A stretch of DNA of 21,218 bases from Spirochaetota bacterium (GTDB taxonomy: Bacteria > Spirochaetota > UBA4802 > UB4802). Made by a program: the position numbers and the translations under genes. The notes beneath the pieces are model-generated. The model saw only the letters and a program-made list of their open reading frames with translations, was not told where the DNA came from and ran no database searches. Each line of letters starts with the position of its first letter. Positions within the stretch are counted from its first letter, which is position 1. Below, one piece after another: positions 14,721 through 21,218 of this stretch. The stretch covers positions 1-21,218 of the forward strand of contig JAKPOE010000106.1 in assembly GCA_029548025.1 (NCBI GenBank), in the 5' to 3' direction.

Positions 14721-16463
14721 TTATGCTTTCAGCCGTACATCGCCATAGCGTTTAATGAATTTTTTTTGTTCCAGCGCATTGAGTAGCGGAATAACATATT
14801 TCCTTGACAGTCCTGTTATTTCTTTAGCCTGCTGTACGGTTAATTCTTTATTGGTGTTAAAATGTGCCATGATGCTTTCAGCATAGTGTAAAAAAACATC
14901 CCTGTGCCACAGCAGTTCCCTGTCAATGACAATTGCGTTTTCTGATTTTATAAGCTTATCAAGTATATTTTTATGACGTTGAAAGTCCTTAGGATTAATG
15001 CCTTCTATGCCTTTTTGCAATAGCTGCTGCAGCAGGTGCTTTTCAGCATCGCTCATTTCACCATTTAGTTTTTTGCCATAGCCATACTGTGCCATGATGT
15101 GGTTAACCAGATTGTGTGGAATGGAAAGCCTTTGTGCTATATCCACGGTAGTTGTATCAGTTCCGGCATATTGTTTCAGCAGCTTTACGGCAGTGTCATA
15201 CTGAAACTGAGTAAGCACTATGTCATCAATCAGCATCAGCAGTGATTGTTGTACAGGTAACTGTATTGCTTTAGCAACAGCACTTTCATCAGGGAAAAGT
15301 TTTTTCAGCGCATGGTTTGTTATAAAAGGATTGCATGCAACAATACACAAAATTGCATTTGCTTCAATGCTGTTGTTGTTTGTTATTGCATGGATAACGG
15401 GATCTTTTTTTATCAACGCTGAATAGTTATGACATAGTATATAACCGCCTGCAATAATAGCATGCCCCCCCGGCAACGTTGCCACAAAACGTTGTGAAGG
15501 ATACAGCCACACCGCTTGCTTACATTTAAGCCTTACTATCGGCTTGCTATCGCTTATCATGGTGTATTGAGCATCGTATGATGCAGTGCCAATTAATACC
15601 TCAATCCATTGATTGTTCTTAATCTGCGTAAATGTATGCGTAATGTATGCTATGCAGTGTGTGGCTGATGTAAAAAAATTTTCCCTGACAATGATATCAC
15701 CGCGCTGTAAGGTTGTTTTTTCAACACCTGCAAGCGCCAGTGCGGTGCGCTGTGATACATCCGTTTGCTGCTGCTGTGTATTGTGGCTTTGTATCTGGCG
15801 TATGCGCGCTTTTGTGGCATGAGGCACTATGGTGATGGTATCATTGAGTGCAAAGCTTCCATTTTTGCTGGTGCCCGTAACAACCGTGCCAGCACCTTTG
15901 ACGGTAAAAACCCTGTCAACATGCAGGTACGGTTTGTTGCCGGTAGTGGGCACTGGCAGTTTTATAATTGCATTGGTTAAGGCTTCTTTAAGAGCAGTAA
16001 TTCCCTCTCCCGTTATGGACGAGCAGGGTACAACAGGTGCTTGCCGGTAAGGAGTGGTAGCAAGCATGGCATTTATGTGCGATAGTACCTGTGGAAGGGT
16101 TTGTTGCTCTATAGTATCAATTTTGGTAAGTGCAACAACCATTGCCGGTATCCCCAGTATGGATAAAACCTTTACATGATCATCAGTCTGTTTCATCCAG
16201 CCGTCGTCGGCAGCAATAACCAGAAGCCCAATATCGATGCCCCATGCTCCGGTTACCATATTACGGATAAAGCGTTCATGTCCCGGCACATCAACAATAC
16301 TTACCATGCCAATGGCAGGAAGGGTAATATATGCAAAACCAATGTCGATGGTCATGTGGCGCTGCTTTTCTTCGGGGAGTCGGTCGGCATCAATCCCGGT
16401 AAGTGCCTTGATCAGCGATGTTTTACCATGGTCAACATGTCCGGCAGTTCCAATGACATACAT
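14721..16463 (-). CDS. selB: Selenocysteine-specific elongation factor SelB
   Basis: SelB is a GTPase that carries Sec-tRNA(Sec) to the ribosome and recognises the SECIS hairpin downstream of UGA. This 580-residue protein has the GTPase motifs GHVDHGKTS (8-16), DVPGHERFI and TKID, then EF-Tu-like beta-barrel domains, and at the C-terminus winged-helix domains ending in TGLSRKYVIPLLNALEQKKFIKRYGDVRLKA, the RNA-binding wing typical of SelB. It is slightly shorter than the E. coli protein (614) but appears complete. It begins nine bases after the selA stop, so the two are one operon; AGG precedes ATG 16463 by eight bases. Confidence 0.96.
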   Translation of the reverse strand: MYVIGTAGHVDHGKTSLIKALTGIDADRLPEEKQRHMTIDIGFAYITLPAIGMVSIVDVPGHERFIRNMVTGAWGIDIGLLVIAADDGWMKQTDDHVKVLSILGIPAMVVALTKIDTIEQQTLPQVLSHINAMLATTPYRQAPVVPCSSITGEGITALKEALTNAIIKLPVPTTGNKPYLHVDRVFTVKGAGTVVTGTSKNGSFALNDTITIVPHATKARIRQIQSHNTQQQQTDVSQRTALALAGVEKTTLQRGDIIVRENFFTSATHCIAYITHTFTQIKNNQWIEVLIGTASYDAQYTMISDSKPIVRLKCKQAVWLYPSQRFVATLPGGHAIIAGGYILCHNYSALIKKDPVIHAITNNNSIEANAILCIVACNPFITNHALKKLFPDESAVAKAIQLPVQQSLLMLIDDIVLTQFQYDTAVKLLKQYAGTDTTTVDIAQRLSIPHNLVNHIMAQYGYGKKLNGEMSDAEKHLLQQLLQKGIEGINPKDFQRHKNILDKLIKSENAIVIDRELLWHRDVFLHYAESIMAHFNTNKELTVQQAKEITGLSRKYVIPLLNALEQKKFIKRYGDVRLKA

Positions 16464-16472
16464 ACCGTGTAC

Positions 16473-17825
16473 CTATGGCAATAATGAGTTGATTGCATCA
16501 GCAATGCTGGCGATGTCATTATCATCGATGGTGCGGAAATTTAAGGTGTACGCGTCATTTTGAATGTAGCCAATGATGGGCACCGGCTGATGTACCATGT
16601 GATGTGCTATATCACCGGCACGTTTACCGTCAATAGCAATGATTATACCATAATCGGGAAGCACCTTGTGGGGCATAGCGCCGCCGCCAAATGCCGTTTT
16701 TGAAGCGGTATGGTGTATATATGGTTTAATATCAGCGTTTAGTTTTTTCATAAGCTTCTTTATTTTTTTATCAATGATAGTAACATCCTGTTTCATCATA
16801 TCCCATACCGGCAGGGTACAATGCTGGTGATTGGCATACCGTAGCAATACCTCCTGGATAATGAAATAGGTTATTTTATCCACACGCATGATGCGCATCA
16901 ATGGATTGTTTCTCAACTCTTCAATTAATGCTTTTTTGCCGGCAATAATGCCAGCCTGGCATGCTCCTAACAGCTTATCACCGCTAAAACAAACAATATC
17001 AGCATGGTTTAATGCCTGTGAAACATTGTCCTCATCATTAAAGATAAAATTTCCGCTGCCCAGATCCTTTACCAGCAGCAGCGAATCCGTTTTTAATGCT
17101 GCAAGCTGCTGCAGGGTAGGGCTATCGGTAAATCCCTTCATATAAAAGTTGGAGCGGTGAGCCGACAGGATGATTGCAGTATTGGGGGTCAGAGCCTTTA
17201 TATAATCGTTTTGCCGGGTAATGTTGGTTGTGCCCACCTCAACAAGGGTACAACCTGCCTGCTGCATGATATCAGGGATTCTAAATCCACCGCCAATCTG
17301 TATGAGCTCGCCACGGGATATAACCACCTCTTTACCATGTGCAAAGTGATGAAGTATCAAAAATATGCTGGCAGCATTGTTGTTGACGATGAGCGCATCT
17401 TCGGCGCCGGTTATCGTGCATATAAGCTTTTCGGCAAAGCCGCCTCGTTTACCGCGTTTTTGCGTTGGGATGGTATATTCCAGATTGCAGTATCCATAAA
17501 GCTGTTGAGCAATGCTCTGCAGTACCTCTTTGCCCAATGGAGCCCGTCCTAAATTGGTGTGCAACAAAACGCCGGTACCATTAATGACGCGTTGCAACTT
17601 TTCAAGGGATATTGCCCTGCACCGGGCAACTATCGCCCCAATTAATGATGCATAATCAAATGGCTTGCCATCTGCAATATTTTTCCGCTCCATGTCAAGA
17701 GTATCACGAATAGCAGAAACCACAAAAGGGTGACCGATAGTTGTTATGAACGGCTGTATTGCTTCTTCTTCTAAAAGCTTTTGTACCTGAGGAATTTGTT
17801 TGTACATATCTGCCATCCTGTGCAA
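16473..17825 (-). CDS. selA: L-seryl-tRNA(Sec) selenium transferase SelA
   Basis: SelA is a PLP enzyme that converts Ser-tRNA(Sec) to Sec-tRNA(Sec) using selenophosphate. The 450-residue length is normal. Visible signatures are INGTGVLLHTNLGRAPLG (81-98), VNNNAASIFLIL (148-159), EVGTTNITRQNDY and the PLP-lysine motif SGDKLLGACQAG with Lys284. Start choice: a TTG at 17825 has TAAGG six bases upstream, while ATG at 17807 has AGG nine bases upstream; the first is kept, and the difference is six residues. The gene lies about 50 bases after tRNA-Sec, sharing the selC promoter, and is followed by selB. A GCGATAGTT motif lies in its N-terminal coding part. Confidence 0.96.
   Translation of the reverse strand: MHRMADMYKQIPQVQKLLEEEAIQPFITTIGHPFVVSAIRDTLDMERKNIADGKPFDYASLIGAIVARCRAISLEKLQRVINGTGVLLHTNLGRAPLGKEVLQSIAQQLYGYCNLEYTIPTQKRGKRGGFAEKLICTITGAEDALIVNNNAASIFLILHHFAHGKEVVISRGELIQIGGGFRIPDIMQQAGCTLVEVGTTNITRQNDYIKALTPNTAIILSAHRSNFYMKGFTDSPTLQQLAALKTDSLLLVKDLGSGNFIFNDEDNVSQALNHADIVCFSGDKLLGACQAGIIAGKKALIEELRNNPLMRIMRVDKITYFIIQEVLLRYANHQHCTLPVWDMMKQDVTIIDKKIKKLMKKLNADIKPYIHHTASKTAFGGGAMPHKVLPDYGIIIAIDGKRAGDIAHHMVHQPVPIIGYIQNDAYTLNFRTIDDNDIASIADAINSLLP
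17628..17636 (-). repeat. GCGATAGTT iterated motif (in selA)
   Basis: This exact copy reads Ala-Ile-Val in the selA frame. Confidence 0.65.
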
Positions 17826-17875
17826 TGAAAACCTTACAGATGAGCAAGCAGCAAGGTTTTGCCTATTTTAAAATG

Positions 17876-17965
17876 CGGAAGGGGCAGGAATCGAACCTGC
17901 CGCTGCCGGTAAGGGCAGCCAGCGGTTTTGAAGACCGCAGAGACCACCAGATCTCATCCGCTTCC
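17876..17965 (-). tRNA. selC: tRNA-Sec (anticodon UCA)
   Basis: This 90-base gene has all the hallmarks of bacterial tRNA-Sec. The acceptor strand is GGAAGCGG with 3' CTTCC and discriminator G; the D stem has six pairs (GAGATC-TGGT-GGTCTC); the anticodon stem GCGGT/ACCGC encloses CTTCAAA with UCA at 17929-17931. A long variable arm GCTGCC/GGCAGC follows, and the T arm is GCAGG-TTCGATT-CCTGC. CCA is not fully encoded (the genome reads GCAT after CTTCC). The acceptor pairing carries a C-C mismatch at the sixth position. It lies directly upstream of selA on the same strand and supplies the UGA decoder for SelD. Confidence 0.96.
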
Positions 17966-17973
17966 AATACAAA

Positions 17974-18002
17974 AATATATGGTTACTATAACAGAATGTC
18001 AA
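17974..18002 (-). promoter_or_regulatory. Near-consensus promoter for selC-selA-selB
   Basis: On the minus strand, TTGACA (17997-18002), a 17-base spacer and TATATT (17974-17979) place the transcript start within a few bases of the mature tRNA 5' end at 17965. This is the strongest promoter in the window and sits in the 57-base gap after the toxin gene. Confidence 0.75.
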
Positions 18003-18022
18003 AAACAAATTGAAAAAATATT

Positions 18023-18718
18023 TTATGTAACAAGTGAATTATCACATCCTTTCAAAAGGTCAATAGCAATTGTGTCCATATCTTTTAAAAATTCATCAAA
18101 TGAAACATCTATTGCCCATTTAATAGTAGGTAATAATTCAAATGAAATTGTTTTCATTAAATGTGCGCATACTATTGCATCTAATCCCAGCTCTTTTTCA
18201 CGCCCCTTTGTGATTATATCATCCCAATTAAATTTTTTATTTTTTGCAATAATCCAGATATCCACAAAATCTTTTATCTCTAATCGGAATAGTGCGGTAA
18301 ATTTATTGATTAAAATATTATACCAATCATCAGTTTTATAATAGACTGGCGTAGGCTGGATTATGCCAAAATGTGGTGCTTTATCATTCACTAAATCAAG
18401 TTTACATTGAATGTTGCTTAACCCTTCACATGAAACATAAAACGATACATAATCCTGCGACAGTATCATTGTTGAAGTATCAATGGCGTATGTATTATTT
18501 TTTAATGTAAGTACTATTGCATCACTATGGCTTTTGAAATCTGGATTACTGTTGGTAAATAAATCGATATCATCAGAATATCGATGATTAAAATATCCTC
18601 TACTGAGTGCGGTACCACCGGTAAGATAAAACGGTAGATTTAAGTTTTTTACGCAATTCAGAATCCCATCTTGTAGTGGGTAGAGGTTCTCCTCGTAGAA
18701 TTTTTTTAAGGGTTGCAA
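18023..18718 (-). CDS. AbiEii/AbiGii-family nucleotidyltransferase toxin
   Basis: This protein of about 231 residues has the AbiEii signature: PFYLTGGTALSRGY followed by HRYSDDIDLFT, the Gly-Gly and Asp-x-Asp of the nucleotidyltransferase active site, then IQCKLDLV with a third acidic residue and a helical C-terminal half. Relatives are toxins of type IV-like toxin-antitoxin pairs that inactivate tRNA or other targets by nucleotide transfer and give phage protection; that activity is inferred here. The frame opens with a GTG at 18727 lying on the ribosome site AAAGGAG; the TTG at 18718, eight bases past it, is the more likely start. The gene overlaps the antitoxin gene by about 119 bases in another frame. 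It separates selD from selC. Confidence 0.85.
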   Translation of the reverse strand: MQPLKKFYEENLYPLQDGILNCVKNLNLPFYLTGGTALSRGYFNHRYSDDIDLFTNSNPDFKSHSDAIVLTLKNNTYAIDTSTMILSQDYVSFYVSCEGLSNIQCKLDLVNDKAPHFGIIQPTPVYYKTDDWYNILINKFTALFRLEIKDFVDIWIIAKNKKFNWDDIITKGREKELGLDAIVCAHLMKTISFELLPTIKWAIDVSFDEFLKDMDTIAIDLLKGCDNSLVT

Positions 18719-18974
18719 AATGATCACTCCTTTCTTCAGGCCATACTTTTTGTATCACTTCATCGGTTAATAGCTCTTTAGCTTTGTCAAAGCCAAAAAC
18801 ACCTACAACGCAATGCCATGGAAGATGTTCCAGACAGCGAATAAATAGCTTTTGTTCTTTTGCTTTGGGCAAAGTACCATTGTCAATGTGGTTTAGCAAG
18901 GATTCTATATCTATTTCATAATCCCAGAATATTTTTTTAATAAGGTCTCTTCGTTTATCATCTGAATATTTCAT
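18600..18974 (-). CDS. Putative antitoxin of the AbiEii pair (DUF6922-like)
   Basis: This 124-residue protein precedes and overlaps the AbiEii gene, the usual antitoxin place. Its N-terminus (RDLIKKIFWDYEIDIESLLNH) matches the Phe-Trp-Asp-Tyr start of DUF6922-type partners of AbiEii toxins, and a helical middle (RCLEHLPWHCVVGVFGFDKAKELL) resembles the rest of that small domain. The C-terminal 40 codons overlap the toxin gene; both frames look protein-like, since the toxin N-terminus there is needed for its fold. It starts 11 bases after the selD stop without a clear ribosome site, so its translation may depend on selD. The family name is from memory and less certain than the toxin. Confidence 0.65.
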   Translation of the reverse strand: MKYSDDKRRDLIKKIFWDYEIDIESLLNHIDNGTLPKAKEQKLFIRCLEHLPWHCVVGVFGFDKAKELLTDEVIQKVWPEERSDHFATLKKILRGEPLPTTRWDSELRKKLKSTVLSYRWYRTQ

Positions 18975-18985
18975 TGTTCAGTACT

Positions 18986-20047
18986 CTATTCAATAGAAAT
19001 ATGGGCACTGTCAGCCTTGCGGCAGTTAGCTATTATTGCTGTGCACAGAGCTTTTTTTGCACTGTAGTCAATGACTTTGCCTGCATTATCAGGCGATACG
19101 GCAATCAAAAGCCCGCCCGATGTTTGCGGGTCAAACAGCAGATCGGCAATTTCACGTTTAACGCTGGAATGGATGGTGCAGCGTTTCCCGGCAAAATCCC
19201 TGTTGCGGTATAATCCGCCGGGAAGAAGTCCCATGGCAGCGTATCGGGTTGCCCCATTAAGAAAGGGGATTGCTTCTGTATTGATAACAATTTCAAGGGA
19301 ACTATCGCCAAGCATTTCATTGAGATGACCTATGAGCCCAAAGCCGGTTACATCGGTCATGGCATGGATATGTTCAGGGTATGGGTAGCCAGCCATGCAA
19401 TCATTGATTGTAGTCATGGAGCTAATACATTCATCAATGTGGTTGCTGTCAGCAACGCCGGCTTTTATGGCTGTATTGATGGTTCCGGTGCCAAGCGGCT
19501 TGGTAAGGATAATAACGTCGTCTGGCTGTATGCCGGTATTGGTAATTATGGCATCAGGATGTATAAGCCCGGTTACCGCCAGTCCATATTTAAGTTCAAC
19601 ATCATCAATGCTGTGACCGCCAATGAGCTGTATGCCGGTTTGCTGTAACGTCTGAAGCCCGCCCAGTAATATTTTTTCCAGCACATCCATGGTAAATGTT
19701 GTAACGGGAAAGCATACAATATTTAAGGCTGTAATGGGTGTGCCTCCCATAGCGTAGATATCGGATATGCTGTTAACCGCTGCAATCTTTCCAAAGACAA
19801 AAGGATTATCCACTATGGGAGTGATAATATCCACAGTTTGAACAATTGCTACATCATCACTGATTTTATACACGCCGGCATCGTCGCCCGTCTGCATGCC
19901 GACAAGCACATTGCCGGTATAGGTGATGGGGAGCTTTTTAACTATTGCATCAAGGTCCGCCGGACCTATCTTTGCAGCTCACCCTGACCCGCGTACCGAT
20001 TCAGTAAGGCGCAACTTCTTTTTTGGATTGATGTTACAGCTTTCCAT
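18986..20047 (-). CDS. selD: Selenophosphate synthase SelD, itself a selenoprotein (Sec23)
   Basis: SelD makes selenophosphate from selenide and ATP. The reading frame conventionally found begins at 19909, but the true start is ATG 20047 (AAGGA seven bases upstream). From there the protein reads MESCNINPKKKLRLTESVRG-S-G, then TGA (19979-19981), then AAKIGPADL and straight on through VLVGMQTGDDAGVYKI. SelD proteins carry Cys or Sec at exactly this point, followed two residues later by the catalytic Lys; here Sec23 and Lys26 match E. coli Cys17 and Lys20. Full length is 353 residues. Later signatures include GKIAAVNSISDIYAMGG, TDVTGFGLIGHL and FDPQTSGGLL. A SECIS hairpin follows the UGA. The antitoxin gene begins 11 bases downstream. 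A GCGATAGTT copy lies in the gene. Confidence 0.95.
19300..19308 (-). repeat. GCGATAGTT iterated motif (in selD)
   Basis: This exact copy encodes Gly-Asp-Ser-Ser across its span, the same frame as the copy at 11034 in an unrelated gene. Confidence 0.65.
19953..19967 (-). promoter_or_regulatory. Bacterial SECIS-type hairpin in selD
   Basis: On the minus strand AGGTCC-GGC-GGACCT forms a perfect six-pair stem with a three-base loop beginning with G. The stem starts 11 bases, and the loop 18 bases, after the UGA. This fits the known bacterial rule of a small loop with a G near its start, 16-37 bases from the Sec codon, for SelB binding. Confidence 0.85.
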
Positions 20048-20067
20048 TGTATTATCCTTCATGTAAC

Positions 20068-20095
20068 AGTATATAGTATATAGCGCCAGTGACAA
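20068..20095 (-). promoter_or_regulatory. Promoter of selD
   Basis: On the minus strand, TTGTCA (20090-20095), 16 bases and TATACT (20068-20073) precede the ATG at 20047 by about 20 bases. A second TATACT at 20075-20080 is too close to the -35 box. Confidence 0.5.
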
Positions 20096-20140
20096 CATAA
20101 AAATGTTTGGCCCGAAGAAAAATTTGTATCAATAATTTTT

Positions 20141-20170
20141 ATGAAACGCACAGTGCTGTGTGTGTTTCAT
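20141..20170. repeat. Hairpin-forming inverted repeat upstream of selD
   Basis: ATGAAAC (20141-20147) and GTTTCAT (20164-20170) pair, with inner arms CACAG and CTGTG. No T-run follows in either direction, so it is not an obvious terminator. The 429-base gap 20048-20476 also holds the selD promoter, a GCGATAGTT motif at 20188 and a tandem pair of the decamer ATGTATAAAA (20353-20372), but no gene that I can see. Confidence 0.45.
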
Positions 20171-20187
20171 TGACACATACTTTTTGG

Positions 20188-20196
20188 GCGATAGTT
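20188..20196 (+). repeat. GCGATAGTT iterated motif (intergenic)
   Basis: This exact copy lies between selD and the STAS gene, 18 bases past the hairpin. The context GTAACTATCGC-CCA on the minus strand resembles the copies at 5388 and 9998. Confidence 0.7.
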
Positions 20197-20476
20197 ACTA
20201 TAAAACAATGCTTTTTCCCAACATTTTTAGTAAGGGTTTGTTTTCTTAATTTTGTTTTTGGTTTGTCTTGAAGTGGGTTATATACCACGCCATTGTCATA
20301 ATTCAGAATGATTCAGTGGTAATTTTTTGTTTAACGTTAGCAATTTTATATAATGTATAAAAATGTATAAAAGCTACCGAAAGGGTGATGGAAATATTTA
20401 GCGGCAGTCATCCTGAAATGTAGAAGGTTATCCTGAATCATGTGCAGTCGATGCAGAAGTGTTTTTTTATGTATTG

Positions 20477-20746
20477 TTAGTGGAGCAGATATTCCCTGAG
20501 GTTCATCAGGTCAAGGATATGCTGAACTGCCGGGGAAGGAATGATATAAAGCTTGCCCCCTCTGGATGCAGCAAGATGTTTTGCATAGATTAAAAAACCA
20601 ATAAATGATGAGTGAATCCACTCAGTTTTGGTTAAATCAAATTGAATTGTTTTTGGCTCGTTGATCTTTTCAAAAATACTGGAATAGCGGGGCACCTCCT
20701 CAAGGGGTATCTCCTTAGGGAAAGCCCAGTAGTTTTGTGGTGTCAT
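20477..20746 (-). CDS. STAS-domain protein (anti-sigma factor antagonist-like)
   Basis: This 89-residue protein is one STAS domain: strand PKTIQFDLTKTEWIHSSFIGFLIYAKHLAASRGGKLYII carries the loop with Ser-Ser where antagonists such as SpoIIAA are phosphorylated, then the helix and the GGKLYII strand, ending in the ILDLMNL helix. Such proteins bind anti-sigma kinases or act in signalling switches; no kinase or phosphatase partner is next to it. The open frame extends to 20764, but GAGAGGAGG lies there and the ATG at 20746 is six bases past it, so the shorter start is used. A possible sigma-28-like promoter lies at 20790-20817. Confidence 0.8.
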   Translation of the reverse strand: MTPQNYWAFPKEIPLEEVPRYSSIFEKINEPKTIQFDLTKTEWIHSSFIGFLIYAKHLAASRGGKLYIIPSPAVQHILDLMNLREYLLH

Positions 20747-20789
20747 TGACTTCCTCCTCTCCATGTGCGCACTTCACCGTATCTATCTA

Positions 20790-20817
20790 TAATCGTCTTT
20801 TTATGTACTAAAGTTTA
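20790..20817 (-). promoter_or_regulatory. Possible sigma-28-like promoter of the STAS gene
   Basis: On the minus strand TAAACTTT (20810-20817), a 12-base spacer and GACGATTA (20790-20797) match the flagellar sigma-28 consensus (TAAAGTTT, 11 bases, GCCGATAA) at 7 of 8 and 6 of 8 positions. The spacing is one base long and the match could be chance in AT-rich DNA. Confidence 0.25.
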
Positions 20818-20989
20818 ATTTTTTATAAAAGGGAGAGCTATGAAAATTAAAAAAAAATATACTTTTATACTACATTACATAACTAACGTACATAAAAAAG
20901 CACATATTGATTTTTGTAAATAAAATTGCACTATACATAAGAAATAATACAATAAAGTCAAATAATTTTTTTATTCTTAAAAAAATTTT

Positions 20990-21218
20990 TTATTTCCCAA
21001 CAAAAAGACCAAACACAGCGATGAGTATGCTGATGATAGTAAAGCCAATGCCTATAAACCACTGCAGGTTGGTAAAACGTTTTTCTATTGCTTCAAAGCG
21101 AGTATCAATAGCTGCAAAGCGAGTTTCCATTGCCTCAAAGCGTGCTTTTTCTATCTCTTTTAAGGCTTTTAATTCCTCTTCCACACGGATGACACGCTCA
21201 ATGAGCGATAATTCTTTA
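20990..21218 (-). CDS. Coiled-coil protein with C-terminal membrane anchor, 5' end beyond the window
   Basis: The frame ends at 20990 and remains open to the right window edge, reading KELSLIERVIRVEEELKALKEI from the edge inward. It could also start internally at GTG 21184, but the upstream codons are clearly of the same protein character, so the gene is marked partial. Four seven-residue repeats (ARFEAME, TRFAAID, TRFEAIE, KRFTNLQ) form a parallel coiled coil, followed by one transmembrane helix (WFIGIGFTIISILIAVFGLFV) and GK at the C-terminus. The layout recalls Bdr-type proteins of Borrelia and many small bacterial coiled-coil anchors; no specific function can be assigned. Confidence 0.7.
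   Translation of the reverse strand, partial: KELSLIERVIRVEEELKALKEIEKARFEAMETRFAAIDTRFEAIEKRFTNLQWFIGIGFTIISILIAVFGLFVGK

Noticed and set aside
20141..20170. Hairpin upstream of selD as a riboswitch or terminator
   Set aside because: It lies upstream of the predicted selD promoter, so it is not in the selD leader, and neither side has a T-run. It is kept only as an inverted repeat.
1..21218. CRISPR array or phage gene cluster
   Set aside because: No evenly spaced direct repeats with unique spacers, and no cas, integrase, capsid or tail genes were found on reading both strands.

Overview
The window is AT-rich bacterial chromosome, probably from a diderm: it encodes a lipoprotein with a relaxed lipobox, a partial exported protein, c-di-GMP and CheX-like signalling, and a Bdr-like coiled-coil/anchor protein. 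This mix fits a spirochaete-like lineage (Spirochaetota), but no marker gene is present and that placement is a weak inference. The organism makes selenoproteins: selA, selB, selC (tRNA-Sec) and a selD that itself contains a UGA (Sec) codon are all here. Almost everything right of about 2.3 kb lies on the minus strand.

Layout, left to right. 1-160: 5' end of an exported protein leaving the window (minus). 445-2241 (plus): a PhzF-family enzyme and a ferredoxin-nitroreductase, with a short coding remnant between them. 2263-3634: an IS1182-type insertion sequence whose transposase lacks its N-terminal region. 3705-4915 (minus): a small lipoprotein with its own promoter and terminator, then a five-helix membrane protein. 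4950-5390: palindromic repeats. 5390-7027 (minus): a PP-loop/NFACT-R-like RNA-modification protein followed by purN. 7247-9616: a GAF-GGDEF-EAL c-di-GMP protein. 9811-9935: a second copy of the 77-bp palindromic repeat. 10021-12194: a CheX-like protein translationally coupled to a sodium/solute symporter. 12195-12809: a gene-free AT-rich stretch with three DnaA-box sequences and a near-perfect 30-bp palindrome. 12810-14617: a HEAT-repeat protein and type III pantothenate kinase. 14721-20047: the selenium locus, read leftwards as selD, an AbiEi/AbiEii-like toxin-antitoxin pair, selC, selA, selB. 20477-21218: a STAS protein and a coiled-coil membrane-anchored protein cut by the window edge.

The selenium genes form a complete decoding set: SelD makes selenophosphate, SelA converts Ser-tRNA(Sec) to Sec-tRNA(Sec), SelB delivers it at UGA, and selC is the tRNA. 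SelD depends on the system it feeds, because its catalytic position is an in-frame UGA followed by a SECIS-like hairpin. Ordinary ORF calling begins this gene about 46 codons too late.

The most unexpected signal is a DNA word, not a gene. The 9-mer GCGATAGTT (or its complement AACTATCGC) occurs nine times, against roughly 0.2 expected by composition, plus three copies of GCGATAGTA. The copies fall in both orientations, in different reading frames of six genes, and in intergenic DNA including sites next to repeat elements. That points to selection or spread at the DNA level, as with uptake sequences or highly iterated motifs.
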